38,699 nt of DNA from Bacillota bacterium (GCA_023443285.1 JAEZVB010000105.1:1-38699); one strand, 5' to 3'. Shown: positions 7,322 through 16,463, counted from the first letter of the stretch. Notes: generated by a model not told the origin, from the letters alone. Translations and numbers: made by a program.

Positions 7322-8980
7322 ATGATTATTAATCACAATATGGCGGCTCTGAACACCTATAACAAAATGACTACTAATGCAACTTCGACACAAGGTTCAT
7401 TGGCAAAACTGTCGTCAGGTCTGAGAATTAACAAAGCCGGTGACGATGCCGCAGGTCTAGCTATCTCCGAAAAAATGCGTGCGCAGGTTCGTGGCCTTGA
7501 CCAAGCTGGTCGTAACGCCCAAGATGGCGTATCTTTAATCCAAACCGCTGAAGGCGGCTTGAACGAAGTTCACAGTATTCTGCAACGTATGCGCGAACTA
7601 GCTGACCAATCGGCTAATGGTACTAACACTGCTGATGATCGTGCTGCTATCCAATCTGAGGTTACTCAGTTGAAATCAGAGATTGATCGTATTGGTAATA
7701 CTACTGAGTTCAACACTCAAAAACTATTGAATGGTAACTTGCAGTCTTCCGGTGCTGTTTCCGGTGGCAATGTAACTCAAGGTTCGATTGTTGGCAAATT
7801 ATCTGCTGCTGTTATGACTGGTGTTACGGGATTAGATGGTAGTACAGCGGTTACTACAGCAAAAGATACCATGGTTATTGATGGTCATACCATTGAAGTT
7901 GACTGGGATACTTTGCTGACTCAACAACAAAAGGATACACTTGCATTAGACAATGGTGCTGCAAACACCGCGAAAAAAGAAGAAGTAAAAGATATTCTAA
8001 CCAATGCGATAAATAGCGCCATCGATAAATATAATTCTGCAAATGATGCTGGCGCTACTGTAGCTCATGTTAATTCCTATGTTAACGCTGCTGGAGATGC
8101 CGTTGTTTTTGAAAGTGGTTCAAAAGGCGATAAGTCTGAAATTACTATGAAGGCTACAGGCAATGCAGCTAGCATTGGTGCACTTTATATCGGAGCGACA
8201 GCTGATACCGCAACAGGATCTAACGTGTATAACGGAACTAGCATTGCTGCTAATACAGCCTTTAATATTAACGTAACCACTAATGATGGTAAGGTAATCA
8301 ACTTGGAAGTAGCAAGCATGGCTGCTATTAATCCTGGTGATACCATGGCTACAACTGCTACTACCTTAGAAACTGCCATTAACTCGGCTATTACTAGCTA
8401 TAATGCTTTGCAGGGTGTTAGTCAGGGCCAAAAGGGCTTTGTTGAAGCCGTCAAGACTCGCCAAACCGATGATGGTCGCCTAACAATAGCAAATGATTCT
8501 GCCATCGTGACCTTTAGCGACCAGGACGGTCAAACAGTGGTTAAAGATTTGGGACTTTCCAAGGCTCAGACCGATACTGCTGGCAATGGTGGCATGACTT
8601 TCCAAATCGGTGCTAATAAAGGCCAAACCATTACCTTTGGTATAAGCGACATGCGTACCACTGCACTCGGATTATCTGGCTTGGATGTATCAACAGCCGC
8701 TGGGGCATCCCAAGGCTTAGATTCTCTGGATAAAGCTATTAAGAGTGTTTCCACTCAACGTGCTAGCCTAGGCGCTATTCAAAACCGCTTAGAGCATACT
8801 GTTAACAACCTGAGCACTTCTTCCGAAAACCTGACTGCAGCCGAATCACGTATTCGCGATGTAGATATGGCCAAGGAAATGATGAACTTCAGCAAGATGA
8901 ACATCCTGAGCCAAGCTGCTCAAGCCATGATGGCTCAAGCAAACCAACAGCCTCAAGGTATACTGCAACTTCTCCGGTAA
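7322..8980 (+). CDS. fliC: Flagellin (filament subunit)
   Basis: This is the main filament protein, exported through the flagellar channel and polymerised under the FliD cap. The 552-residue product begins MIINHNMAALNTYN, with the conserved N-terminal D0/D1 region to about residue 145 (KLSSGLRINKAGDDAAGLAI, then RMRELADQSANGT). It ends with the conserved C-terminal D1/D0 (about 465-552; SRIRDVDMAKEMM, then ILQLLR). The central ~320 residues are a variable Ser/Thr/Ala-rich domain, the likely surface for O-glycosylation by the neighbouring genes. ATG at 7322 with AAGGAGG 8 nt upstream is the true start; a TTG at 7298 in frame is not. The gene has its own sigma-28-like promoter, CsrA-type leader and terminator. 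Confidence 0.97.
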   Translation: MIINHNMAALNTYNKMTTNATSTQGSLAKLSSGLRINKAGDDAAGLAISEKMRAQVRGLDQAGRNAQDGVSLIQTAEGGLNEVHSILQRMRELADQSANGTNTADDRAAIQSEVTQLKSEIDRIGNTTEFNTQKLLNGNLQSSGAVSGGNVTQGSIVGKLSAAVMTGVTGLDGSTAVTTAKDTMVIDGHTIEVDWDTLLTQQQKDTLALDNGAANTAKKEEVKDILTNAINSAIDKYNSANDAGATVAHVNSYVNAAGDAVVFESGSKGDKSEITMKATGNAASIGALYIGATADTATGSNVYNGTSIAANTAFNINVTTNDGKVINLEVASMAAINPGDTMATTATTLETAINSAITSYNALQGVSQGQKGFVEAVKTRQTDDGRLTIANDSAIVTFSDQDGQTVVKDLGLSKAQTDTAGNGGMTFQIGANKGQTITFGISDMRTTALGLSGLDVSTAAGASQGLDSLDKAIKSVSTQRASLGAIQNRLEHTVNNLSTSSENLTAAESRIRDVDMAKEMMNFSKMNILSQAAQAMMAQANQQPQGILQLLR

Positions 8981-8995
8981 TTGGTCTAATCCGAC

Positions 8996-9028
8996 AAAAG
9001 AGACTCCGATTTTATCGGAGTCTCTTTT
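8996..9028 (+). terminator. Strong terminator after flagellin gene
   Basis: A perfect 15-bp inverted repeat (8996-9010 with 9014-9028), 3-nt loop, with A-run before and T-run after. It is a rho-independent terminator, possibly bidirectional, 15 nt after the flagellin stop. It isolates fliC from the glycosylation genes. Confidence 0.92.
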
Positions 9029-9049
9029 ACTAGATAGAGGAGACATAAT

Positions 9050-10780
9050 ATGATAGCAAAGATTGCATCTATCACTGTAGAAAAAGCAAAAAATGAATGT
9101 TTGACAATTAAATCACGGCGATCCAATGGAACGACTTGTTATCTGCACAGTTCCTATGATCCGTTATTTGAGGGCCGGATTTGGGCAGATTCTATTCAGA
9201 TTCAAGAAGAGACGGCATATTTTATTCTGGGCTTTGGCTTGGGTTATCATGTAAAAGAATTATTGCTAAAACTACCGGCAAGTAGTGTAGTATATGTTTT
9301 AGAAAAGCCGGGTAGTTTGGATTTCCCCACTTTGGCTAAACAGCTTTTGCCAGGGGAGAGTTGGTTACAGGATGACCGTTTATACTTTGTCTATGATGAA
9401 TCAATCCGCAATTTGGCGGGAGTCTTATACGAGAGAATGCGCAAACAGAAAATCAGGAGAATTACTCTCTGCAAGTATTACCCTGCTATGCAATTCCAAT
9501 CGGAATTTTATCAAAAAATTGAAAACGAATTGATAAGTAAAATTGAAGAGATTTTCTATGTCAATCTTACGTTTAATATAAAAACTGGTCAAATTTTACA
9601 AAAAAATCTTTGGCGAAATATCCCTTACATATCCTCAAATCCTGGTATTGATAATTTGAAAAATAGTTTTAAAGATTTTCCTGCAATCGTAATCGCTTCA
9701 GGGCCTTCCTTGATTAAGAATGTTGGATTGTTAAAAAAGTGCAAAGGAAAAGCCGTTATAATTGCTGTAAGTTCAGCAATAGGCGTTCTTGATAAATTTG
9801 AAATTATTCCCGACTTTATTGTCGTGGCCGATCCCTACGAAAATGATAGGGTGCGTAATATAATAAAACACTCTAAGTATAATAAAACCGTGTTGCTTGC
9901 CCTTTATGATAGTTACTACAAACAACTCAGGGATTTTCCTGGAATGCGTTGTTTTTGCACACGGACGTCCGAAGCATTAAACCACGAACTCTCTAAGATT
10001 TTGCCAAAGACAGCACCGATGCGGGCTGGCAGTAGTGTAGCAACATTAGGACTTGATTTTGCTTACCATCTGGGCGCAAATCCCATCATAATGGTTGGAC
10101 AGGATTTGGCTTTTGGCGAAGCGGTGGGGTGTGGAGACGGAACTATTCAACAATACAAATACTCGAGCGAGGGATCAGCTACCGATGCTGTACTATCAGT
10201 TCCAGTTGCCGAGTGTACAAAGGTGAAAGGCTACTTTGGACGGGAAGTTATAACAAATCACTTCTTTTGTGAAGTGCTAGATAGTTTAACCTTGTTAATA
10301 CGGACTATGCAAGGACGTACTATTATCAACGCTACTGAGGGTGGGGCTTTCATTGAAGGTGCCGTTCATATTTCGCTGCGAGAAACCATTAAACAATATT
10401 TGCGGAAAGAGAAAGAAATTACAGGACGAATTATTAGGCTGTATAATGAATTTTGTAGGGAAGACTGGATGCTTATAGAAGAAAAGCTGCAGAGTATAAA
10501 AGAAGATGTACGTCGTTTTATTGATTGTCAGGAGCAGAGTTTGGAAAACTTCGAAAAATATAACCAAACGATACAGGAATGTTTCTTTTATAAGTATATA
10601 CAACCATATATTGAATCGCTTCAGGAGATGTATTGGTATGCATTGGGAAACGGTGACATGAACGCTGTAGAAGAACTTGTAGTGGTGTATACTAAAAATA
10701 TAATTCATGATTTGGCCGAACACATAGAGGAGAGTATAGCAATTTGTAAGGAAATTAAAGAGAGTGAGACCGGCTTATGA
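9050..10780 (+). CDS. Maf-type motility accessory factor (DUF115), flagellin glycosyltransferase
   Basis: Maf proteins transfer nonulosonic acids (pseudaminic or legionaminic acid) onto flagellin Ser/Thr in the cytoplasm before export. The 576-residue protein has the DUF115 core: AIVIASGPSLIKN near residues 210-225, FIVVADPYE near 258-266, and IMVGQDLAF near 345-353. A helical C-terminal region follows (about 440-576). Length fits the family. The start ATG has AGAGGAGA 5-6 nt upstream. It follows the flagellin terminator directly and opens the glycan island. The next gene overlaps by ATGA, so they are translationally coupled. The acceptor is most likely the adjacent flagellin; the exact sugar is inferred from neighbours. 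Confidence 0.88.
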   Translation: MIAKIASITVEKAKNECLTIKSRRSNGTTCYLHSSYDPLFEGRIWADSIQIQEETAYFILGFGLGYHVKELLLKLPASSVVYVLEKPGSLDFPTLAKQLLPGESWLQDDRLYFVYDESIRNLAGVLYERMRKQKIRRITLCKYYPAMQFQSEFYQKIENELISKIEEIFYVNLTFNIKTGQILQKNLWRNIPYISSNPGIDNLKNSFKDFPAIVIASGPSLIKNVGLLKKCKGKAVIIAVSSAIGVLDKFEIIPDFIVVADPYENDRVRNIIKHSKYNKTVLLALYDSYYKQLRDFPGMRCFCTRTSEALNHELSKILPKTAPMRAGSSVATLGLDFAYHLGANPIIMVGQDLAFGEAVGCGDGTIQQYKYSSEGSATDAVLSVPVAECTKVKGYFGREVITNHFFCEVLDSLTLLIRTMQGRTIINATEGGAFIEGAVHISLRETIKQYLRKEKEITGRIIRLYNEFCREDWMLIEEKLQSIKEDVRRFIDCQEQSLENFEKYNQTIQECFFYKYIQPYIESLQEMYWYALGNGDMNAVEELVVVYTKNIIHDLAEHIEESIAICKEIKESETGL

Positions 10781-11061
10781 GTGCAGCAGCTATGTTAATA
10801 GAGCTAATAAAAATGATTGATGAATACTATCGTATTTCATTGCAGGTTGAACCAGAAAAATGTATGTCCTATATTCATATGTATATACAAGACATTCAGG
10901 GCGTCCTGCTACAATTATCGCCGCAATATATTGAACTGCTTACCGGATATCTGCAACAAATCATGGTTGCCATGGAGCAACAGGATTATGTGACAATGCG
11001 TGACATCATGTACTATGAAGTGAGACCAATCCTGCAAATGAGGTTAAACCATGCTGAGTAA
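10777..11061 (+). CDS. Small helical protein of unknown function, coupled to Maf
   Basis: A 94-residue protein I do not recognise. It is predicted helical throughout, with alternating hydrophobic and acidic residues and many Tyr/Met/Gln (for example YIHMYIQDIQGVLLQL). There is no signal peptide or transmembrane segment. Its start overlaps the Maf stop (ATGA) and its end overlaps the next gene by 11 nt, so it is expected to be made with Maf and the TPR-glycosyltransferase. Size and helical nature would suit a chaperone or scaffold of a FliS/FliT type, but I see no diagnostic motif. Confidence 0.7.
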   Translation: MSAAAMLIELIKMIDEYYRISLQVEPEKCMSYIHMYIQDIQGVLLQLSPQYIELLTGYLQQIMVAMEQQDYVTMRDIMYYEVRPILQMRLNHAE

Positions 11062-12619
11062 AAAGAAAATAGATAAGTTAATGATAAGAGCGAGGGTATT
11101 TCAACAAAAGGGAGAAAGTCGAAGCGCTGAGGAGTGCTATAACCAGATTTTGCAAGAAGGCTATGAAAGTGCTACGGTTTACTATAACCTAGGCTGTATT
11201 TTGCTGGAAAGAAAAGAATACCATAATGCTAAAATGCTATTAGAAAAGGCTACTGTGTTGGATAATCATATGCCAAATGCCTACTTTTCTTTAGGAAATG
11301 CCTTGCGCAATTTTGGGCAATATAAAGAGGCTGCTTTAGCATATAAGAAAGAGTTACAACTAAACCCTAAACATAAAGAAGCTTTGTTTAATATGGCTAG
11401 ATTGTACCAGATTCAAGGCGAGTCCCAAAGGGCTGTAAAAGCTTATCAACAGTTGGTTGAGCAGGAACCGGCGTGGGGAGAGGCGTGGTTTTTTTTAGGG
11501 CAGGTTTTGGAAGAACTTAAACATGAAGATGCAGCGATCGAAGCCTATATGGCAGCAAAAGATCTAGGTTGCCGATATCCGGAGCTATCGATTGGTTTGG
11601 GAAGTTTGGCTTATCGAAAAAATGATATTGCGCAAGCGCTTGCCTATTACCAGCAGGTCACTGCCAAAGATCAAGCAGCCTATGCTGTTGCACAGTGGAA
11701 TAGGGGTATTGCTTTATTAGCTCAAGGTGAGTATCGTCTGGGTTTTCAAGACTACGAGTATCGCTTTCGGGCGCATGAAAATAATTCCTTTATGAAATTA
11801 ATGGCAAGTGCTCCAGTCTGGAATGGCGAAGAATTGTTAGGGAAAAGGATTTTGGTTGTTGGTGAACAAGGATTTGGCGATTGTATTCAGTTTTCCCGGT
11901 ATATTTGTCTATTAAAGCAATTAGGAGCAGTAGTAAGTATCTATGTTCGAAAAGAATTAGCAAGGTTATTTTTATCATTATTGGGAATTGATGAAGTAGT
12001 TGTTTATGTAGATGATGAAGAGTTGCCTAAAAGCTTTGATTGGATCGTTCCGTTATTGAGTTTGCCAAGAATTTTTGATACCACTTTAGAAACGGTGCCA
12101 GCCGGAACATATCTATTACCTGAAAAATCTAAGGTGGAATTTTGCCAAAAGCAGTTACCACCAAAACAGGTTAAAGTGGGATTTGTATGGGCCTCAAATC
12201 CGGATAGTGTAAGCGGTAAGGAGCGATCTTGCACTTTAAAAGAGATGGCTGTGTTGTTTGGAAACCAAGACGTTTTATTCGTGAGTCTACAGAAGGGGAA
12301 GTCAGCGCAAGATATAGCTGATTTTAGAGCCGGTAATGTTATTGATATTTCCCCGGCATTACGTGATTTCACTGATACGGCGGCGGTAATAGCTAATCTT
12401 GATTTAGTAATTACTGTAGATACTGCAGTGGCACATTTGGCTGGAGCCATGGGAATTCCAGTATGGGTTCTTATTCCCTGGCATCCTGATTGGCGGTGGA
12501 TGTTATCAGGTGAGACTTCGCCTTGGTATCCAACAATGCGCTTATTTCGACAAAGGCAACGGGACAACTGGTTAGAAGTCATAAATTTAGTAGATAGTGA
12601 ACTAAGAAAACTGGTTTAA
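11051..12619 (+). CDS. TPR-repeat glycosyltransferase (GT9/SPINDLY-like C-terminal domain)
   Basis: A 522-residue fusion. Residues about 5-215 form tandem tetratricopeptide repeats (AxxYYNLGxxLLExxEYxxA; PNAYFSLGNALRNFGQYKEA; and others). Residues about 245-520 form a GT-B-type C-terminal domain with GEQGFGDCIQFSRY (about 270-283), a KVGFVWASNP segment, and DTAVAHLAGAMGIPVWVL (about 456-473). Such proteins occur in flagellin and S-layer glycosylation loci and probably recognise the protein acceptor through the TPRs. It is translated from within the preceding gene. A clear paralogue lies at 29487-30950. The donor sugar is unknown. Confidence 0.85.
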   Translation: MLSKKKIDKLMIRARVFQQKGESRSAEECYNQILQEGYESATVYYNLGCILLERKEYHNAKMLLEKATVLDNHMPNAYFSLGNALRNFGQYKEAALAYKKELQLNPKHKEALFNMARLYQIQGESQRAVKAYQQLVEQEPAWGEAWFFLGQVLEELKHEDAAIEAYMAAKDLGCRYPELSIGLGSLAYRKNDIAQALAYYQQVTAKDQAAYAVAQWNRGIALLAQGEYRLGFQDYEYRFRAHENNSFMKLMASAPVWNGEELLGKRILVVGEQGFGDCIQFSRYICLLKQLGAVVSIYVRKELARLFLSLLGIDEVVVYVDDEELPKSFDWIVPLLSLPRIFDTTLETVPAGTYLLPEKSKVEFCQKQLPPKQVKVGFVWASNPDSVSGKERSCTLKEMAVLFGNQDVLFVSLQKGKSAQDIADFRAGNVIDISPALRDFTDTAAVIANLDLVITVDTAVAHLAGAMGIPVWVLIPWHPDWRWMLSGETSPWYPTMRLFRQRQRDNWLEVINLVDSELRKLV

Positions 12620-12707
12620 ATATAAGCATAATACTTAAATACTAATGTCAAAAATGAAGGAAGAGTCCGTTTTTCAAGTTGCAATATTTTACTATTTTAG
12701 CTTATGT

Positions 12708-12734
12708 TTAAGGCTTTTTGACAATTTACGATAA
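12708..12734 (+). promoter_or_regulatory. Possible sigma-28-like promoter before GT2 gene
   Basis: TTAA (12708-12711), 15 nt, then TACGATAA (12727-12734) resembles the flagellin and flaG promoter forms in this window. The -35 matches TAAA only in part. A TTGACA at 12718-12723 lacks a well-spaced -10. Confidence 0.35.
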
Positions 12735-12770
12735 TATTAATAAAGGTGATTTGAAAGCGAGGCAAATATC

Positions 12771-13472
12771 GTGGTTTCTATCGTCGTAACATCATTTAAC
12801 TATGGTAAATATATTGCTAGGGCGATACGCAGTTGCCTAGATCAGTCATATTCACGGGACAGATTCGAGGTATTGGTAGTAGATGATGCCAGCACTGATA
12901 ATACGCGAATTATATTAGAGTCTTTCGGGAAATACATTCGTACGGTTTTTTTAGAAAACAATATTGGTTTGGCGGCAGCTAGGAATATCGGTGTTCGCGA
13001 GGCAAAAGGCGAATTCGTAGTATTCTTGGATGCTGACGATTTTTTGCACAACGATTTTTTGCGTGTTTGTCTATTGCATCTTACTTTTAATAGTCATAGA
13101 CATGATGCGGTAGCTACCGATTATTTTTTAGTTGATGATACAGAAGACCATTTAAAGAGGGAAAATGTTGCGGTAAATCCATTAGCGTGCGGCATTGTAT
13201 ATAGGAAGCAGCATTTATTAGATATTGGTTTATATGATAAGGAAATTCAAATTGGTGAAGATGTAGATTTTCGTATTCGGTTCCTGAAAAAATATCGAAT
13301 TGGCCAGATTGATTTGCCCTTATACCGTTATCGAATGCATGATTCTAATCGGACGCGCGATGGGCGGAAGAATGAGGAACAGCTAGAGCTTATCCGTAAA
13401 AAGCATGGTATGAAAAAAATTAAATCACCCTATGTTCGGGATGAAATAGAAGGTATAGGAACGAAATTATAA
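12771..13472 (+). CDS. Glycosyltransferase family 2
   Basis: An inverting GT-A enzyme, 233 residues. It begins with VSIVVTSFNYGKYIARAI, has VVDDASTDNT near residue 35-44 (nucleotide-binding Asp) and the metal-binding FLDADD near residues 85-90. The C-terminal part holds IGEDVDFRIRFLKKY with an acidic pair typical of the catalytic base region. The start is a GTG with only a weak GAGGC upstream, so the N-terminus is fairly but not fully certain. There is a gap of about 150 nt before it, unlike the overlapping genes upstream, suggesting a new transcription unit. Donor and acceptor cannot be told. Confidence 0.85.
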   Translation: MVSIVVTSFNYGKYIARAIRSCLDQSYSRDRFEVLVVDDASTDNTRIILESFGKYIRTVFLENNIGLAAARNIGVREAKGEFVVFLDADDFLHNDFLRVCLLHLTFNSHRHDAVATDYFLVDDTEDHLKRENVAVNPLACGIVYRKQHLLDIGLYDKEIQIGEDVDFRIRFLKKYRIGQIDLPLYRYRMHDSNRTRDGRKNEEQLELIRKKHGMKKIKSPYVRDEIEGIGTKL

Positions 13473-13488
13473 AAATGGCAGGTGTATT

Positions 13489-14508
13489 ATGGGACGTGGG
13501 CCGACACAAGAATATCACCAGGAAATGAATGGCTTTTATGTTACAGGAACTTTAACTTGTCTAAAGCCTGGAGTAATTGAGAAGCGGGTTAACACAGAAT
13601 TTCCATTGGTTTTAAATATTGAACCAACAAATGATTGTAATCTTCAATGCTGTTTTTGTCCCAGGGAAAGAGCGGCAGCAAAGCATGGCATTCATTATAT
13701 GAATTGGGATTTATACAGGTCAATCATTGACCAGGCAACCGATCAGGTGAAGAAACACGGCAAGCTAATTATGCTAAACTTACATAAAGACGGCGAGCCG
13801 TTGATGCATCCCCGATTGCCTGATATGATACAGTATGCCAAAGAGCGAGATGTTTTCCATTCGATTCATTTTAATACAAATGGTCTATTATTGGGTTCAG
13901 AACGTGCAAAAGCTGTATTAAGGGCAGGTATTGATGACATCACTATCAGTGTCGATGCAGCTCGAAAAGAGACGTTTACACGATTTAAGGGGTTAAATGT
14001 GCTTGACAAGATAGAAGCGAATATTCGGCAGTTTTTTAACTGGCGTGATGAGCTTGGCGCAAAAACTTTTATTAGGGTTAAGATCATGGAGTTCGAAGAT
14101 ATTGAACAGGACGAAATACAAGAGTTTATTGAGCGGTGGCAGCCGATAGCTGATCAGGTGCAGGTTACAGGGGTACATTCCTGGAGTGGTGCGATCGAGG
14201 GCTTAGATGTGACTGATGAGCAATCGCGCGAACGGTTCCCTTGTGCATTACTATGGTATATGTTAGCTGTCAATGCTGATGGGATGGTAAGTGTGTGCAA
14301 CGTGGACTGGGATCGGTCAGGAGTTGTAGGTGATGCCTGCGAAAGGTCGCTGCGTGAAATTTGGAATGGCCAAAAGCTGAAGGAAATACGTAAGGCGCAA
14401 CTGGAAGGCTGCTGGGACAAGCCGAAAGTATGTAAGGAATGTGTAGTAGGTGTAAGTGTGGGAAATATGAGGGAGTACTTTCGTGCGCGAAGTGAGTTTT
14501 GGTGCTAA
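13489..14508 (+). CDS. Radical SAM/SPASM domain protein in glycan island
   Basis: A 339-residue radical S-adenosylmethionine enzyme. The [4Fe-4S]-binding CxxxCxxC motif is C50, C54, C57 (CNLQCCFC). A typical barrel follows (HKDGEPLMHP; HFNTNGLLL; ITISVDAARKETF). The C-terminal region has cysteines near residues 252 and 270 and a CxxxxxxxCKEC-type cluster near 307-318, consistent with a SPASM domain binding extra clusters. Family members do peptide or sugar modification; the substrate here is unknown. Its place between a GT2 and a NeuB-type synthase suggests action on a sugar or glycan precursor (inference). ATG at 13489, GCAGGTG 6-8 nt upstream. Confidence 0.85.
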   Translation: MGRGPTQEYHQEMNGFYVTGTLTCLKPGVIEKRVNTEFPLVLNIEPTNDCNLQCCFCPRERAAAKHGIHYMNWDLYRSIIDQATDQVKKHGKLIMLNLHKDGEPLMHPRLPDMIQYAKERDVFHSIHFNTNGLLLGSERAKAVLRAGIDDITISVDAARKETFTRFKGLNVLDKIEANIRQFFNWRDELGAKTFIRVKIMEFEDIEQDEIQEFIERWQPIADQVQVTGVHSWSGAIEGLDVTDEQSRERFPCALLWYMLAVNADGMVSVCNVDWDRSGVVGDACERSLREIWNGQKLKEIRKAQLEGCWDKPKVCKECVVGVSVGNMREYFRARSEFWC

Positions 14509-14592
14509 TTTCAGATAAATAGAGGGTAGTATAGTAGATTTGGAGAAATATATAATAGGTTATTTTTGAAGGAGTTTGAAGGGGATTTTGGA

Positions 14593-15663
14593 ATGAATGA
14601 TAATAGTAATCCAGTAATTTACTGCAATAGTCGTCCGATTGGGCAAGGACATTCACCCTTCATTATTGCTGAGGCCGGTGTCCATCATAATTGTTCTTTG
14701 GACAAAGCCTTTGCTCTTGTTGATGCTGCAGTTGATGCAGGAGTAGATGCTATTAAATTTCAGACCTACAGAGCGGAAAAATTGGTGACAACCTGGGCAC
14801 CTCGTTACTGGGACTGTGGTGAAGCGCCAGGGACACAGTTTGATACATTTAAAGAGCGAGATAAATTTGGCTTTGAAGAGTATAAAAGGATTGCAAACTA
14901 TTGCAGGGACAAAGGAATTGTTTTTTTATCTACACCATTTGATGAAGGTGTTGTCGACTGGCTCGAAGAACTTAAGATGCCGCTATATAAGGTGGCTTCT
15001 GCTGATTTGACGCATTACCCGTTACTAAAACGAATAGCAATAACAGGTAAACCGGTATTATTATCAGTAGGGGCAAGCGAAAAATCAGAAATCGAAGCAG
15101 CCATTGCGTGGCTACGTCAACACGGAACTACCAAAATTTCACTCTTACATTGTTCGTTATGTTACCCGACTGAAAATAACCAAGCACATATCCGCAAGAT
15201 TCTAGGCTTACAGCGGGCTTTCTCCGATTGTGTCATCGGCTATTCTGACCATACCATCCCAGATGAGGCTGTTAGTGTGTTATTAGGTAGTGTAGCATTA
15301 GGGGCAAGTGTAATCGAGACTCATTTTACGTTAGATAGGTCATTGCCTGAGGATGACCATTATCATGCGCTGGATCCCTTGTTTATGAAGCGTTTTGTGG
15401 ATGGATCGAAGATTATTCATCAGGCCTTAGGTAGTGAAGCGGTAGTGGTGCATGAATGTGAAATCCCAGCTCGGCAAAACGCTAGACGGAGTATTGTAGC
15501 TGCCGTTCCTTTGAGGGCCGGTACAGTGTTGCAGCTTAAGCACGTGGACTGTAAGAGGCCTGGGACAGGAACATCACCAATTCATTTGTCTCGAATGCTT
15601 GGACGAACTTTGCGTGTTGATATTGCGGCAGATGGTTTGTTATTAGAAGAACAGTTTGAGTGA
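14593..15663 (+). CDS. NeuB-family nonulosonic acid synthase (SpsE/PseI/LegI-like) with SAF domain
   Basis: NeuB-family enzymes condense phosphoenolpyruvate with a hexosamine derivative to give a nine-carbon sugar acid (sialic, pseudaminic or legionaminic type). The 356-residue protein has FIIAEAGVHHN (about residues 23-33), DAIKFQTYRAEKLVT, LYKVASADLTHYPLL, IGYSDHTIPDEAVSV and ETHFTLDRSLPEDDHYHALDP, all family hallmarks. A C-terminal SAF (antifreeze-like) domain occupies about 295-352. ATG at 14593 has AAGGGG 8 nt upstream; the in-frame TTG at 14566 is less likely. With a Maf protein upstream, a flagellar nonulosonate is the likely product. The specific acid cannot be read from sequence alone. 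Confidence 0.88.
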   Translation: MNDNSNPVIYCNSRPIGQGHSPFIIAEAGVHHNCSLDKAFALVDAAVDAGVDAIKFQTYRAEKLVTTWAPRYWDCGEAPGTQFDTFKERDKFGFEEYKRIANYCRDKGIVFLSTPFDEGVVDWLEELKMPLYKVASADLTHYPLLKRIAITGKPVLLSVGASEKSEIEAAIAWLRQHGTTKISLLHCSLCYPTENNQAHIRKILGLQRAFSDCVIGYSDHTIPDEAVSVLLGSVALGASVIETHFTLDRSLPEDDHYHALDPLFMKRFVDGSKIIHQALGSEAVVVHECEIPARQNARRSIVAAVPLRAGTVLQLKHVDCKRPGTGTSPIHLSRMLGRTLRVDIAADGLLLEEQFE

Positions 15664-15689
15664 TACTATATGATTGGAGACTTTTGACG

Positions 15690-16460
15690 ATGAAAGTTGT
15701 CATTCTTGCTGGGGGATTTGGGACGAGGATTAGTGAGGAGTCTCACTTGAGGCCAAAACCTATGATTGAAATTGGCGAGCGTCCGATTCTTTGGCACATA
15801 ATGAAAATTTATTCACATTATGGTTATAATGAGTTCATTATTTGTTTAGGATATAAAGGGAATTTTATAAAAGATTACTTTGCACATTATTTGGCTTATG
15901 AATCGGATGTTACATTCGATTTTGCAAAAAACGAGCAAATTATCCACAATCGTAATTCTGAAGCGTGGCGAGTGACATTAGTTGATACCGGTCTACAAAC
16001 TATGACAGGTGGTCGCTTAAAACGTATTAAATCATTTATTGGCGACGAACCATTCATGTTAACCTACGGTGACGGTGTATCTAATATAAATATTCGTAGT
16101 TTGGTTGAGTTTCATCGTTCACACGGAAAACTAGCTACTGTAACATCAACACAACCTATTGGTAAATTTGGCTCGCTTGTCTTAGATCAGGACAGGGTCG
16201 AAAACTTTTTAGAAAAGCCCAAAAATCATGATACTTGGATTAATTCCGGTTTTTTTGTTATGCAGCCTGAAGTAATCAATTATATTGAGGGAGATCAGAC
16301 CGTCCTCGAAAAAGAGCCTCTGGAGAACCTGGCTGTCTCAGGACAACTAATGGCTTATAAACACAAAGAATTTTGGCAATGCATGGATACTATTAGGGAC
16401 AGAAACTTGCTAGAAGACTTGTGGGTTAATGGCCAGGCTCCCTGGAAAGTATGGGCGTAG
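15690..16460 (+). CDS. rfbF: Glucose-1-phosphate cytidylyltransferase
   Basis: Makes CDP-glucose from CTP and glucose-1-phosphate, the first step of CDP-dideoxy and related sugars. The 256-residue protein has KVVILAGGFGTRISEES (residues 2-18), LRPKPMIEIGERPILWHIMKIY, and the FMLTYGDGVSNIN segment. A further conserved ENFLEKPK...WINSGFFV block follows, typical of RfbF rather than RmlA. ATG at 15690 with GGAG about 10 nt upstream is preferred to the GTG at 15660. It is followed 3 nt later by its pathway partner RfbG. Confidence 0.93.
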   Translation: MKVVILAGGFGTRISEESHLRPKPMIEIGERPILWHIMKIYSHYGYNEFIICLGYKGNFIKDYFAHYLAYESDVTFDFAKNEQIIHNRNSEAWRVTLVDTGLQTMTGGRLKRIKSFIGDEPFMLTYGDGVSNINIRSLVEFHRSHGKLATVTSTQPIGKFGSLVLDQDRVENFLEKPKNHDTWINSGFFVMQPEVINYIEGDQTVLEKEPLENLAVSGQLMAYKHKEFWQCMDTIRDRNLLEDLWVNGQAPWKVWA

Positions 16461-16463
16461 CAA

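Noticed and set aside
12004..12582. 192-codon open frame on the minus strand
   Set aside because: Antisense to the conserved glycosyltransferase domain of the TPR-GT gene; no recognisable protein.
14270..14656. 128-codon open frame on the minus strand across the radical SAM/NeuB junction
   Set aside because: Overlaps the conserved ends of both genes; composition is not protein-like.
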